A stretch of DNA of 64,000 nt from Fulvimarina manganoxydans (GCF_900176465.1 NZ_FWXR01000009.1:62001-126000), one strand, 5' to 3'. Positions 26,978-36,185 are shown, numbered from the stretch's first letter. Numbers and translations are program-made. The notes: generated by a model not told the origin, from the letters alone.

Positions 26978-27018
26978 GGCCCATCCGCGCGACATCGCGT
27001 CCGGATGGGCCTTTTCTT
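26978..27018 (+). terminator. Rho-independent terminator of hslU transcript
   Basis: GGCCCATCCG and CGGATGGGCC form a perfect 10-bp stem, extended inside by CGCG/CGCG, followed by TTTTCTTC. It isolates hslU from the dctBD genes. Confidence 0.88.
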
Positions 27019-27166
27019 CCCTCACCCTGTCTCCCGATCCGCGCGACTTTGCGCCATAGTCGCCGCAAAGAATGAGGCATCGGACGAAGGCGGGATCGGG
27101 CGATTGAGCGAGGCGAGCGCGATCGGGAGCGTTGTAAATGCGAAAGCCGCGCAGGCTTTCGCGGGC

Positions 27167-28936
27167 ATGCCGAAGCGGCCCGCCGGCAGCCGGCGCCAGA
27201 TCGATCGCGGTTTCTGGTTCGTCCGGCTTGTCGTCGCCCTGACGATCCTCGCCCTCGCCGCCATCCTGGTGCCGTTCGCCGGGCGATGGGCCGCCGACGA
27301 TGCACGCGCCTTTCTCGTGCGCTCGGCGGTCGAGACCCTCAATGTCCAGGCCGAAACCCTTAACGGCATTCTCGACAAATATCGGTTGCTGCCACCTCTC
27401 CTTGCCCGAATGGGCGAGATCGAAGCGCTCTATGCAACGGAAACGCCCACCGATCCGCACATCGCCCGACAACAGGCCGAACTCATCGCTGGCTTGTCAG
27501 GAGCGCTGGACGTTGCGCTGGTCCAGCCGGATGGCCGGCTGATCGCTTCGGCGCGCGGCCGGATCGCCGATCCGAAGGGCCAGATCGCCGAAGCGCTCAA
27601 AGCCTCGGCTCAAGGGCGGCTCGGCCGCGAAAGCCTCGTCCTTGGCGACGGACAGCGCGCTTATGCCTTCGTCTTCGCCCTCAAACGCGGCCCGGAGCTT
27701 CTCGGCCATATCGCGATCCTGGTCGGCTTCGAGAACGTCGAATCGACCTGGGCGCTGTCGACCAATCCGATCTATCTGTCCGACACGGCGGGCCGTGTCT
27801 TCCTGTCGAACCGGGCCGATTGGCGGCTCGCGGATGCAAGCACCCTTCCGCCCGGCGGCCCCGCTCTTTCGCCAAATGGCGAGACGATCCCCTATATCGA
27901 TATCGAGCGGCATCTGCCGCTTCTCGACTGGCGCCTGCATGTCCTGGCCGATGAGCGGCCGGCCCAGGCGGCGGCGACCGCCGGCCGCCTGATCGCGGCG
28001 CTCGCCCTACTCGTCGTTGCCGTCGGTCTCGCGGTTCTTCTCAGACGCCGCGAGCAGGCGATCCTGCGCGAACGACGCGATCGGGCGATTGCGCTCAAGT
28101 TGGAGCGCATCGTGCGCGACCGCACCCGCGCCTTGAGCTTGGCCAATCGAAGCCTCGAAGCGGAAATCGTCGAGCGGCGCGCGACCGAGAACAAGTTGCG
28201 CAAGACCCAGTCCGAGCTCGTCCATGCCGCCAAGCTCGCCGGTCTCGGACAGATGGCCGCCGCGCTCGGCCACGAGTTCAACCAGCCGCTCGCCGCGATC
28301 CGGACCTATGCCGACAATGCCGATCGGTTTCTCGCCCGTGAGCGCCCCGACATGGTGTCGAAGAATCTCGGCTCGATCGCCAAGATGACCGATCGCATGG
28401 CCGAATTGTCGAAGACGCTTCTCGCCTTCGCGCGAAAGCCCGGCACCAGCGTCGGACAAGTGGCGCTCGGCCCGGTCATGGACGAGGCGATGATCCTCGT
28501 CCGGCCACGCCTGAAGAAAGCCGGCATGTCGCTTTCCATCGATCCGGCCATTCGCGACGTCGAGGTCATGGGCGGGCGGGTTCGCCTCTCCCAAGTCTTC
28601 GTCAATCTCCTCAACAATGCCGTCGACGCCAATGCTGGCCGGAACGAGGGCCATATCGCCATCCGGCTCGGCGGGCGTGAACCGCAGGACGGCGAGATCA
28701 CGATCACAGTCGAAGACGACGGCCCCGGCATTCCGCCCGATATCGCGCGCACCATCTTCGAGCCCTTCGTGACCACCAAGGCGAGCGGCGAAGGAATCGG
28801 CATCGGATTGTCCATCGTCTCCAACATTCTCGCCGATTTCGGCGGCGCCATCCGGCTGGACGAGACGCGCCCGGGATGCACGCGATTTGCCATTTTCCTC
28901 GTCAGGTCCGATAGGGCTTCGATCGCTGCCGAATGA
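27167..28936 (+). CDS. dctB: C4-dicarboxylate sensor histidine kinase DctB
   Basis: The product is 589 aa from ATG 27167 (MPKRPAGSRRQIDRGFW). An open frame extends further upstream but crosses the terminator at 26978-27018. TM1 is near residues 20-42, followed by a ~250-residue periplasmic PDC-type sensor domain, TM2 (RLIAALALLVVAVGLAVLL), a coiled coil, and a HisKA box LGHEFNQPLAAIRTYADNA with phospho-acceptor His369. The HATPase has FVNLLNNAVDAN, EDDGPGIP and GEGIGIGLSIV. This HEFNQPLAAIRTY box is typical of DctB. It is followed 16 bp later by dctD and then dctPQM. Confidence 0.92.
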   Translation: MPKRPAGSRRQIDRGFWFVRLVVALTILALAAILVPFAGRWAADDARAFLVRSAVETLNVQAETLNGILDKYRLLPPLLARMGEIEALYATETPTDPHIARQQAELIAGLSGALDVALVQPDGRLIASARGRIADPKGQIAEALKASAQGRLGRESLVLGDGQRAYAFVFALKRGPELLGHIAILVGFENVESTWALSTNPIYLSDTAGRVFLSNRADWRLADASTLPPGGPALSPNGETIPYIDIERHLPLLDWRLHVLADERPAQAAATAGRLIAALALLVVAVGLAVLLRRREQAILRERRDRAIALKLERIVRDRTRALSLANRSLEAEIVERRATENKLRKTQSELVHAAKLAGLGQMAAALGHEFNQPLAAIRTYADNADRFLARERPDMVSKNLGSIAKMTDRMAELSKTLLAFARKPGTSVGQVALGPVMDEAMILVRPRLKKAGMSLSIDPAIRDVEVMGGRVRLSQVFVNLLNNAVDANAGRNEGHIAIRLGGREPQDGEITITVEDDGPGIPPDIARTIFEPFVTTKASGEGIGIGLSIVSNILADFGGAIRLDETRPGCTRFAIFLVRSDRASIAAE

Positions 28937-28952
28937 CCAGGAAAGGCGCCCG

Positions 28953-30311
28953 ATGACCGATGCCGGACAACCGGTCGTCCATCTCGTCGACGATGACGAC
29001 GATCTTCGCGATGCCCTCGCCCAAGGTCTGGAGCTGGAAGGCCTGCCGGTGCGCGTCCATTCCGACGGCGCCTCGCTTCTCTCGCAGATCCGTCATGATG
29101 CTTACGCCGTCGCCGTCAGCGACATCCGGATGCCAGGGATCGACGGGCTCGACCTGTTGCGCCAGGCACTAGCTATCGACCCCACCCTCCCCGTCATTCT
29201 GATCACCGGCCATGGCGACGTGCAGATGGCGGTCGATGCCATGCGCATCGGCGCCTATGACTTCATCGAGAAGCCCTTCCCCGTCTCGCGCCTCTATACG
29301 GTGGTGGAGCGGGCGCTGGAAAAGCGCCGGCTGGTTCTCGAAAACCGCATTCTTCGATCGACGCTCGATGGCGGCGACGAAATGGCTCTGCGCCTTGTCG
29401 GGCGTTCGCTGGGTATCAAGCGTCTGCGCGAACAGGTCGGCGCGCTCGCCGATACCGATGTGGACGTGCTCGTCTTTGGCGAGACGGGAACCGGCAAGGA
29501 GGTCGTCGCGCGCGCGCTCCACGATTTCGGCGGCCGGGCCAAGGGCAATTTCGTCGCCATCAACTGCGCGGCCTTGCCCGCCGACATCATCGAATCCGAA
29601 TTGTTCGGCCATGAGCCCGGTGCGTTTACGGGCGCAGCCAAACAACGGATCGGCAAGCTCGAGCACGCATCCGGCGGAACCATCTTTCTCGACGAGATCG
29701 AATCCATGCCGCTCGATCTTCAGGCCAAACTCCTGCGCGCGATCGAGACGCGATCCATCGAGCGCCTCGGCTCCAACAAGCCGATCCCGCTGGATGTCCG
29801 TTTCGTCGCCGCGACCAAGACCGATCTCGAAGACGCCGAATCCCGCTTTCGGCCTGACCTCTATTATCGCCTGAGCGTCGTCACCCTGGACATTCCGCCT
29901 TTGCGCGAGAGGCGAGAGGATATCCCGATCCTCTTCTTTCATCTGGCGCGCGAGGCCCGGGCCCGCTTTCGGCGCGAAATTCCGACGGTCGATCATCGGC
30001 TCGAGCTTCAGCTGACCGCCCATGATTGGCCGGGCAATGTCCGTGAGCTGCGCAATTACGCCGATCGTTTCGTGCTTGGCATGTGGCATGGCTTTACGCA
30101 GGAGACGGGCGGGTTTCAGGCCGATCTACCCGTCACCGGCTCTCTGGCCGATCGTCTGGCGATCTTCGAAAAGACGATCATCGAGGGGGAGCTTGCCCGC
30201 AATGGCGGCGCGCTGCGCCCGACCTATGAGACGCTACAGATTTCCCGCAAAGGCCTCTACGACAAGATGAAGCGATTGGGGATCGAAAGCCGCGAAGCGC
30301 CGGAGGATTGA
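28953..30311 (+). CDS. dctD: Sigma-54-dependent response regulator DctD
   Basis: The product is 452 aa from ATG 28953, with GGAAAGG 6 nt upstream. The receiver domain spans residues 8-120 with Asp57 (VSDIRMPG) as phospho-acceptor and the TGHGD.QMAVDA and EKPF signatures. The AAA+ domain has Walker A GETGTGKE, GAFTGA (223-228) contacting sigma-54, Walker B GTIFLDEIE and WPGNVRELRN. The C-terminal Fis-type HTH includes YETLQISRKGLYDKMKRLG. Phosphorylated by DctB, it should activate the sigma-54 promoter found at 30640-30656 before dctP. Confidence 0.95.
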   Translation: MTDAGQPVVHLVDDDDDLRDALAQGLELEGLPVRVHSDGASLLSQIRHDAYAVAVSDIRMPGIDGLDLLRQALAIDPTLPVILITGHGDVQMAVDAMRIGAYDFIEKPFPVSRLYTVVERALEKRRLVLENRILRSTLDGGDEMALRLVGRSLGIKRLREQVGALADTDVDVLVFGETGTGKEVVARALHDFGGRAKGNFVAINCAALPADIIESELFGHEPGAFTGAAKQRIGKLEHASGGTIFLDEIESMPLDLQAKLLRAIETRSIERLGSNKPIPLDVRFVAATKTDLEDAESRFRPDLYYRLSVVTLDIPPLRERREDIPILFFHLAREARARFRREIPTVDHRLELQLTAHDWPGNVRELRNYADRFVLGMWHGFTQETGGFQADLPVTGSLADRLAIFEKTIIEGELARNGGALRPTYETLQISRKGLYDKMKRLGIESREAPED

Positions 30312-30403
30312 GACCGATACGGGGACCGCATGAGGCGAGCCGAGTTCGTGCGCTCATAAGCAGGAGATGGGAACGCGCCAATCTCTGATTAGCCGCGTTG
30401 AAA

Positions 30404-30434
30404 GCTACCCATAGCAACAACCAAGATGGGTAGC
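30404..30434. promoter_or_regulatory. Inverted repeat, candidate DctD upstream site
   Basis: GCTACCCAT and ATGGGTAGC are perfect 9-bp arms with 13 bp between them, about 206 bp before the sigma-54 promoter. Position suits an enhancer; the sequence is not one I know for DctD, and a hairpin without a T tract is an alternative reading. Confidence 0.4.
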
Positions 30435-30639
30435 GCGCGACACATCACATAAAGGGTGAGCGTTGAATGGGAAGCTAACGCGCTGCCCGAGAAACGGTTC
30501 CGCCTGCTGCGATCTTTTTTGTACTCTCACCCGTAATATTATCAAGCCATTGACGCACATACGATTTTTTTGCGAGCGCCCGATCTGACTTCCTCCACGC
30601 GGCAAGACGGCATCGGCATTTTTGGCCCGCCCCCCGTTC

Positions 30640-30656
30640 TTGGCACGCCGCTTGCA
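30640..30656 (+). promoter_or_regulatory. Sigma-54 (RpoN) promoter of dctPQM
   Basis: The sequence TTGGCACG, 4 bp, TTGCA has both invariant -24 GG and -12 GC elements at exact spacing, the full consensus. It lies 192 bp upstream of the dctP ATG and downstream of dctD, so DctD~P is the expected activator. Confidence 0.92.
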
Positions 30657-30847
30657 GAACGCTGATCATCGCGGCGACGGGAGGCGCCGTTCGGGTTCGA
30701 TCGGATCTGATCTTTCGGGAGACAGGGTCCATTCGATCGAGACCGGCTCGTCCCTCCGCCGTGACGATACGCATCGCGCCCGATCCGTGGCCGATGCCCT
30801 TGATTTCAAAGGCGGACGCGCATGTCCGCCGCGGAGGAGTCCAACCC

Positions 30848-31861
30848 ATGAAGTCCATTCTTCTCGCTGCTGCATCGGCTCTTGCCCTCGGCCTCGCCGC
30901 GACCGGCGCGAACGCTCAGACCGATCCTTGCGACGACGGCGAAATCGTCATCAAATTCAGCCATGTCGTGGCAGCCACCGGCCATCCGAAGGGCGATGCA
31001 GCCACGCGATTTGCCGACCGCGTCAATGACGAGATGAACGGCAAGGCCTGCATGCAGGTCTTCGCGAACTCGACTCTCTTCGACGACGACAAGGTGATGG
31101 AAGCTCTGCTTCTGGGCGATGTGCAGCTTGCCGCACCGTCCCTGTCGAAATTCGAGGCCTATACCCTCAAATATCGCCTGTTCGATCTGCCCTTCCTTTT
31201 CGAAAACCTCGATGCGGTCGACCGTTTCACGACCTCCGATACCGCCAAGGGCATGCTGACGATCATGGAAGACGTCGGCTATACCGGCCTTGGATATTGG
31301 TCGTCGGGCCTCAAGCAGTTCTCGGCCGACAAGCCGCTGCTCGTTCCTTCCGACGCCAATGGTCTGAAATTCCGCATCCAGACCTCCGATGTCGCTGAGG
31401 CGATGATCGAGGCCATGGGCGGCTCGGCCCAGAAGCTCGCCTTCAAGGAGGTCTATGGCGCGCTGCAGACCGGCGTCGTCGACGGTCAGGAGAACACCTG
31501 GTCCAATATCTACACCCAAAAGTTCTTCGAGGTTCAGGACGGCATCACCGAGACGAATCACCAGCTTCTCGCCTATCTCCTCGTGACCTCCACCGAATGG
31601 CTGAACGGCCTTGAGCCGGATGTCCGCGATCAGTTCGTCAAGATCGCCGACGAGGTCACGCAGGAAGCCAATGCGGCCGTCGCCGAGACGGAAATGAAGA
31701 ACCGCCAGAACATCATCGATGCCGGCGGCACCGTGCGCGAGCTCTCTGCCGAGCAGCGTCAGCAATGGGTCGACACGATGAAGCCGGTCTGGGCCGAGTT
31801 CACCGACGATATCGGTCAGGATCTGATCGACGCAGCGGTCGCCTCGAACTCCTCGAACTGA
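30848..31861 (+). CDS. dctP: TRAP transporter C4-dicarboxylate-binding protein DctP
   Basis: The product is 337 aa with signal peptide MKSILLAAASALALGLA, cleavage after NAQ, and GGAGGAG about 8 nt upstream of the ATG. It has the DctP core IVIKFSHVVAATGHPKGDAA, the carboxylate-contact region GLKFRIQTSDVAEAMIEAMG, ALQTGVVDGQENTWSNIYT and NHQLLAYL. The pair Cys (DPCDD) and Cys (KACMQV) probably forms a disulfide. It acts in the periplasm, delivering ligand to DctQM. Ligand identity (succinate/malate/fumarate) is inferred from the neighbouring DctBD. Confidence 0.95.
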   Translation: MKSILLAAASALALGLAATGANAQTDPCDDGEIVIKFSHVVAATGHPKGDAATRFADRVNDEMNGKACMQVFANSTLFDDDKVMEALLLGDVQLAAPSLSKFEAYTLKYRLFDLPFLFENLDAVDRFTTSDTAKGMLTIMEDVGYTGLGYWSSGLKQFSADKPLLVPSDANGLKFRIQTSDVAEAMIEAMGGSAQKLAFKEVYGALQTGVVDGQENTWSNIYTQKFFEVQDGITETNHQLLAYLLVTSTEWLNGLEPDVRDQFVKIADEVTQEANAAVAETEMKNRQNIIDAGGTVRELSAEQRQQWVDTMKPVWAEFTDDIGQDLIDAAVASNSSN

Positions 31862-32010
31862 GCGTCACGGGCGCGGTGAGACCGCGCCTTGCGGCCCGGC
31901 CGAGATGAGGTCCGGGCCGCACCCAGTTTTTCCGCTGTTCACAACGTCATTTCAGTCGAGACGCCGGCGGCTCGAACGCTTGGCTCGCGTCCGAGGGAGG
32001 TTTTTGCGTC

Positions 32011-32691
32011 ATGGCCGGCATCTGGCCCTATCTGGCGATCCTTGCGCTGATCGCCCTTCTGTTCCTCTGGGAGCGCCGATCGCCCGAGGCCGTCACGCGC
32101 TTCGAGGAGAACGCGCTCGCCCTGCTCCTCGCCACGATCACGCTCGTCTCCTTCGTCCAGGTGATCGCCCGCTACGGCTTCAACACCGGTTGGTCGGGGG
32201 CTCTAGAATTCACGCGCATCCTGTTTGCCTGGATCATCCTGTTCGGCATGAGCTATGGCCTGAAGACGGGCCTCCATCTCGGCGTCGACGCGGCGATCCG
32301 CGCCTTTCCCAAGCCGCTTTTCCGTTTCGCCGCGCTGTTCGGCGCCGGCGCGACGCTGCTCTACGCGCTGATCCTCCTCAATGCCGACTGGCTTCGCATC
32401 TTCGGCGCCGATTCCTCCGGCGGCGCGGTCTTCTACTGGCAGCGCTTCTTCCAGATCGGCATCGGCCTTGATGATCTTCGCTATCCCGAATGGATGCAGG
32501 AGACCTTCGGGCTCCAGGAGCGCGTCCAGCGCTGGATCGCCTATCTGATCCTCCCCATCGGTCTCGCCCTTCTCGGTTTCCGCGCGCTCCAGGCGATCGT
32601 CGAGATCGCGACGGGCAAGCGCGAACTCATCATCGCCGGACACGAGGCTGAAGACCTCGTCGCCGAGAACAAAGATATTCTGAAGGACTGA
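32011..32691 (+). CDS. dctQ: TRAP transporter small permease DctQ
   Basis: The product is 226 aa with GGGAGG 8 nt upstream. Transmembrane segments occur around residues 5-20, 30-48, 60-80 and 95-120, with a further one after a ~40-residue loop (AYLILPIGLALLGF), ending in a charged tail. The DctQ motif AWIILFGMSYGLKTGLHLGVD is present. It links DctP capture to DctM transport. The next gene, dctM, begins 5 bp after its stop. Confidence 0.93.
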   Translation: MAGIWPYLAILALIALLFLWERRSPEAVTRFEENALALLLATITLVSFVQVIARYGFNTGWSGALEFTRILFAWIILFGMSYGLKTGLHLGVDAAIRAFPKPLFRFAALFGAGATLLYALILLNADWLRIFGADSSGGAVFYWQRFFQIGIGLDDLRYPEWMQETFGLQERVQRWIAYLILPIGLALLGFRALQAIVEIATGKRELIIAGHEAEDLVAENKDILKD

Positions 32692-32696
32692 CCCCA

Positions 32697-34364
32697 ATGG
32701 AATCGACCGTCCTTCTCGTCCTCGTTCTCCTTTTCCTCTTCATGGGCGTGCCGGTCGCGATTTCGCTCGGCCTGCCCGCCCTTATCGTCGTCGCCTTCTT
32801 CTCCTCGGACTCCATGTCCTCGGTGGCGATCCAGCTCTTCACGGCGGCGCAGAACTACACGCTCCTCGCCATCCCCTTCTTCATCCTGGCCTCGGCCTTC
32901 ATGTCGACGGGCGGCGTCGCCAAGCGGCTCATCAACTTCGCCATCGCGGCGGTCGGCCATTTCCGCGGTGGCCTTGCCATGGCCTCGGTGCTCGCCTGCA
33001 TGCTCTTTGCGGCGCTGTCGGGCTCCTCGCCGGCAACCGTCGTCGCGATCGGCACCATCGCCATCGCCGGCATGCAGAAGGTGGGCTATTCGAAAGAGTT
33101 CTCGGCCGGCATCATCGCCAATGCCGGCACGCTCGGCATCCTGATCCCGCCCTCGATCGTCATGGTCGTCTATTCGGCGGCGACCGACGTCTCGGTTGGG
33201 CGCATGTTCCTGGCCGGCGTCATCCCCGGCCTTCTCGCCGGCCTGATGCTGATGGGCGCGATCTATATCGTCGCGCGCTACAAGAACCTGCCGGCGGAAG
33301 AGTGGAAGGGATTCGGCGAGATCCTGTCCCACGGCAAGACCGCAGGTTGGGGCCTGTTCCTGATCGTCATCATTCTCGGCGGCATCTATGGCGGCGTTTT
33401 CACGCCGACCGAGGCGGCGGCAGTCGCCGCGATCTACTCTTTCCTCATCGCCGTCTTCGTCTATCGCGACATGGGACCGCTCAAGGGTGAGCCCTGGGTC
33501 TTGGAGAGCGACGGCGCGCGCGCCCGGATCGGCTTCAACGCCATCACCTATGGCCTCTCCTTCCTCGTCGTCGCCCTCATCATGGTCTTCTTCGCGACCG
33601 CCGGACCGGACGGCTCGACCCTGTCCTTCGGCGAGCGCATGGTGCTTTGCGGCATTCCGGCTCTTCTCGTCATGATCGCCTATGCGGTCTGGCGCTCGAA
33701 GGGCCTGATCGTGGCAGGCGCCAACGGCGGCACAATCACGGCCGGTGGTGGCTTCGGCTCCCTGCCAGGCACGCTCGCCGCGGGCCTGCCGATCTTCGGG
33801 CGCAACTTCAAGCTCATCGGCACCAAATTCGTCCCCGGCTGCTTCCATCCCGAGACGAAGAAGGTGTTGGTCGACGCCTCGAAGACGACCGTCATGCTGA
33901 TGTTCATCATCGTGAACGCGCTGCTTTTCGCCCACACGCTGACGGCCGAACGCATCCCCGATGCGATCACCGCCCTGATGCTGGATTACGGCTTCAACTG
34001 GTTCACCTTCCTCATCGCCGTGAACATCCTTCTGCTCATCGGCGGCCAGTTCATGGAGCCCTCGGGCCTCCTCCTCATCGTCGCGCCGGTGGTCTTCCCC
34101 ATCGCGATGGAGCTCGGCGTCGATCCGGTCCATCTCGGCATCATCATGGTGGTGAATATGGAGATCGGCATGATCACCCCGCCGATCGGCCTCAACCTCT
34201 TCGTCACATCCGGCATCACGGGCATGAGCCTCGTGAGGGTGGTTAAGGCGGCCATGCCCTTTGTCGGCGTGCTCTTCGTCTTCCTCATCCTCGTCACCTA
34301 TGTCCCGGCGCTGTCCACCTGGTTGCCCTACAGCCTGATGGGGCCGGAACTGATGGTGCGGTAA
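32697..34364 (+). CDS. dctM: TRAP transporter large permease DctM with an internal insertion
   Basis: The product is 555 aa, about 130 longer than standard DctM. The family core is intact: LAIPFFILASAFMSTGGVA, ALSGSSPATVVAIG, GILIPPSIVMVVY, GVFTPTEAAAVAA and GMITPPIGLNLFV. The extra block, roughly residues 262-385, adds two hydrophobic segments and a Gly-rich region (GANGGTITAGGGFGSLPG) between the two halves. Inner-membrane Na+-coupled dicarboxylate import is the expected activity. A strong terminator follows. Confidence 0.93.
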   Translation: MESTVLLVLVLLFLFMGVPVAISLGLPALIVVAFFSSDSMSSVAIQLFTAAQNYTLLAIPFFILASAFMSTGGVAKRLINFAIAAVGHFRGGLAMASVLACMLFAALSGSSPATVVAIGTIAIAGMQKVGYSKEFSAGIIANAGTLGILIPPSIVMVVYSAATDVSVGRMFLAGVIPGLLAGLMLMGAIYIVARYKNLPAEEWKGFGEILSHGKTAGWGLFLIVIILGGIYGGVFTPTEAAAVAAIYSFLIAVFVYRDMGPLKGEPWVLESDGARARIGFNAITYGLSFLVVALIMVFFATAGPDGSTLSFGERMVLCGIPALLVMIAYAVWRSKGLIVAGANGGTITAGGGFGSLPGTLAAGLPIFGRNFKLIGTKFVPGCFHPETKKVLVDASKTTVMLMFIIVNALLFAHTLTAERIPDAITALMLDYGFNWFTFLIAVNILLLIGGQFMEPSGLLLIVAPVVFPIAMELGVDPVHLGIIMVVNMEIGMITPPIGLNLFVTSGITGMSLVRVVKAAMPFVGVLFVFLILVTYVPALSTWLPYSLMGPELMVR

Positions 34365-34389
34365 CGATCCGGCACTCTGCCAAGGAACG

Positions 34390-34428
34390 AAAAAGGCCCG
34401 GCGCAGCCATCCAGCGCCGGGCCTTTTT
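34390..34428. terminator. Bidirectional terminator between dctM and the cupin gene
   Basis: AAAAAGGCCCGGCGC and GCGCCGGGCCTTTTT are perfect 15-bp arms with a 9-nt loop. The flanking A and T runs allow termination from both strands, and the genes converge here. Confidence 0.97.
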
Positions 34429-34453
34429 GTCATGAATGACGGGCTGAGACCGA

Positions 34454-34801
34454 TCAGGTCTTGATGACGTAATGCTTGCGGGTCGGCTCGACGACCTTCC
34501 AGCGGCCCTTGAAGCCGGGCCGAATGACGAAGCTGTCGCCGGCGACGAGCTTCATCGGCTCGCCGCCTTCTTCGGTCAGGACCGAGACACCGTCGAGAAT
34601 GTGGAAGAACTCCCATTCGCTATAGTCGACGTCCCATTCGCCCACCGAGGCTTCCCAGATCCCGGCATAAAGGCCGTTGCCGTCATCTTCGAGATTCCAG
34701 GTCTTGAAGCCCGGCCGGCCGCTTCGAACCTTCTCCTTGGGCGGCGTGCCCGTCTCCACGGCCACGCCTTCTTTCGCGATGCGCAGAACTGTCTCGCTCA
34801 T
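34454..34801 (-). CDS. Cupin-domain protein (DUF861/EutQ-like)
   Basis: The product is 115 aa. One small beta-barrel carries GIWEASVGEWDVDYSEWEFFHILDG and ends VAGDSFVIRPGFKGRWKV, the pattern of DUF861 cupins, in which Trp-Glu and His residues replace the usual two-His metal box. Function is unknown; related proteins are ureidoglycolate- or ethanolamine-associated. It converges with dctM and has no cotranscribed partner. Confidence 0.85.
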   Translation of the reverse strand: MSETVLRIAKEGVAVETGTPPKEKVRSGRPGFKTWNLEDDGNGLYAGIWEASVGEWDVDYSEWEFFHILDGVSVLTEEGGEPMKLVAGDSFVIRPGFKGRWKVVEPTRKHYVIKT

Positions 34802-34907
34802 GGCTCACCCTCCTGTCGGTCGAGGTTCCCTCGGGTCGGCGCCATATGAGGATGACGAGCCGAGACCACCAGTGGTGCAGCGCAAAAAATGCCGCATCTT
34901 CCAGCGA

Positions 34908-36185
34908 TCAGATCTTCGCTAAGGCCTGATCCAAATCGGCGATGAGATCGGCGACATTCTCGATGCCGATCGACAGGCGCACGACGTCGGGACCAGCGCC
35001 GGCGCCGATCTTCTGCTCGTCGGCGAGCTGCTTGTGGGTGGTCGATGCCGGGTGGATCACCAGCGAGCGCGTGTCGCCGATATTGGCGAGATGGGAGAAG
35101 AGTTCGAGCGCTTCGACGAAGGTGACGCCCGCCTCGTATCCGCCCTTCAGACCGAAGGTGAAGACGGCGCCGGCACCCTTGGGACTGTATTTGAGCATAT
35201 TGGCATGGGAGGGATCGTCCTCGAGCCCGGCATAGGAGACCCAGGACACCTTGTCATGGCCTTTCAGATGCTCGGCGACCGCTTTGGCATTGTCCGAATG
35301 CCGCTGCATGCGCAAGGAGAGCGTCTCGATACCGGTCAGGATCATGAAGGCGTTGAAGGGCGAGATCGCCGGTCCGAGATCGCGCAGGCCGAGCACGCGG
35401 CAGGCGATGGCGAAGGCGAAATTGCCGAAGGTCTCGTGAAGAACGATGCCGTTATATTCCGGCCGCGGCTCCGACAGCATCGGATAGCGGCCCGACTTCG
35501 ACCAGTCGAACTTGCCACCATCGACGATCGCCCCGCCCATGGAATTGCCATGGCCGCCCATGAATTTGGTCAGCGAATGAACGACGATATCGGCGCCATG
35601 CTCGATCGGCCGGCAGAGATAGGGCGTCGCCATGGTGTTGTCGACGATGAGCGGCAGGCCGTGCTTGTGGGCGATTTCGGCGATGCCGGCTATATCGACC
35701 ACGACGCCGCCCGGATTGGCGATCGATTCGATGAAGATCGCTTTGGTCTTGTCGGTGATCGCGGCCTCGAAGGTGGAGATATCCGCCGGATCGGCCCATT
35801 TCACCCGCCAGTCGAAGCTCTTGAAGGCATGGCCGAACTGGTTGATCGAGCCGCCATAAAGCCGGCGCGAAGCGATGAATTCCTCGCCGGGGCTCATCAA
35901 GGCCTGGAAGATGATCAGCTGGGCGGCATGGCCCGAGGCGACGGCGAGCGCGGCCGTGCCGCCTTCGAGCGCCGCGACTCGCTCTTCCAGAACCGCCTGG
36001 GTCGGGTTCATGATGCGGGTATAGATATTGCCGAACTGCTGGAGGCCGAACAGCGACGCGGCGTGATCGACGCTGTCGAAGACGAAGGACGTCGTCTGAT
36101 AGATCGGCGTCGCCCGCGCCCCCGTGACCGGATCGGGCTGCGCACCCGCATGGATCGCCAGGGTCTCGAAATTCGGTCCGCTCAT
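34908..36185 (-). CDS. metY: O-acetylhomoserine sulfhydrylase (aminocarboxypropyltransferase)
   Basis: The product is 425 aa, the length of the MetY-type branch of the Cys/Met PLP enzymes. The PLP lysine is K207 in VHSLTKFMGGHGNSMGGAIV. The N-terminus is FETLAIHAGAQPDPVTGARATPIYQTT and the cofactor contact NIYTRIMNPTQAVLEERVAALEGG is present. It makes homocysteine from O-acetylhomoserine and sulfide in methionine synthesis, and homologs may be annotated metZ or cysD. The 215 bp upstream lack the SAM-II riboswitch core. It is divergent from the Gfo/Idh gene. Confidence 0.94.
   Translation of the reverse strand: MSGPNFETLAIHAGAQPDPVTGARATPIYQTTSFVFDSVDHAASLFGLQQFGNIYTRIMNPTQAVLEERVAALEGGTAALAVASGHAAQLIIFQALMSPGEEFIASRRLYGGSINQFGHAFKSFDWRVKWADPADISTFEAAITDKTKAIFIESIANPGGVVVDIAGIAEIAHKHGLPLIVDNTMATPYLCRPIEHGADIVVHSLTKFMGGHGNSMGGAIVDGGKFDWSKSGRYPMLSEPRPEYNGIVLHETFGNFAFAIACRVLGLRDLGPAISPFNAFMILTGIETLSLRMQRHSDNAKAVAEHLKGHDKVSWVSYAGLEDDPSHANMLKYSPKGAGAVFTFGLKGGYEAGVTFVEALELFSHLANIGDTRSLVIHPASTTHKQLADEQKIGAGAGPDVVRLSIGIENVADLIADLDQALAKI

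Larger units (their letters stand above)
26838..27166. other. Structured intergenic region between hslU and dctB
   Basis: It holds three inverted repeats (26840-26884, 26902-26937 and 26978-27018), of which the last is a clear terminator. The remaining 150 bp precede the dctB start. No SD-supported ORF was found. Confidence 0.7.
30312..30847. other. Regulatory intergenic region dctD-dctP (536 bp)
   Basis: It contains an inverted repeat at 30404-30434 and a sigma-54 promoter at 30640-30656. It is visibly less GC-rich around 30500-30590 and holds no SD-supported ORF. The long spacing fits upstream activator binding with DNA looping. Confidence 0.75.

Noticed and set aside
30404-30434. Treating the 9-bp inverted repeat as a terminator of dctD
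   Set aside because: It has no T tract after either arm and lies about 90 bp beyond the stop; its position ahead of a sigma-54 promoter fits a binding site better, though unproved.
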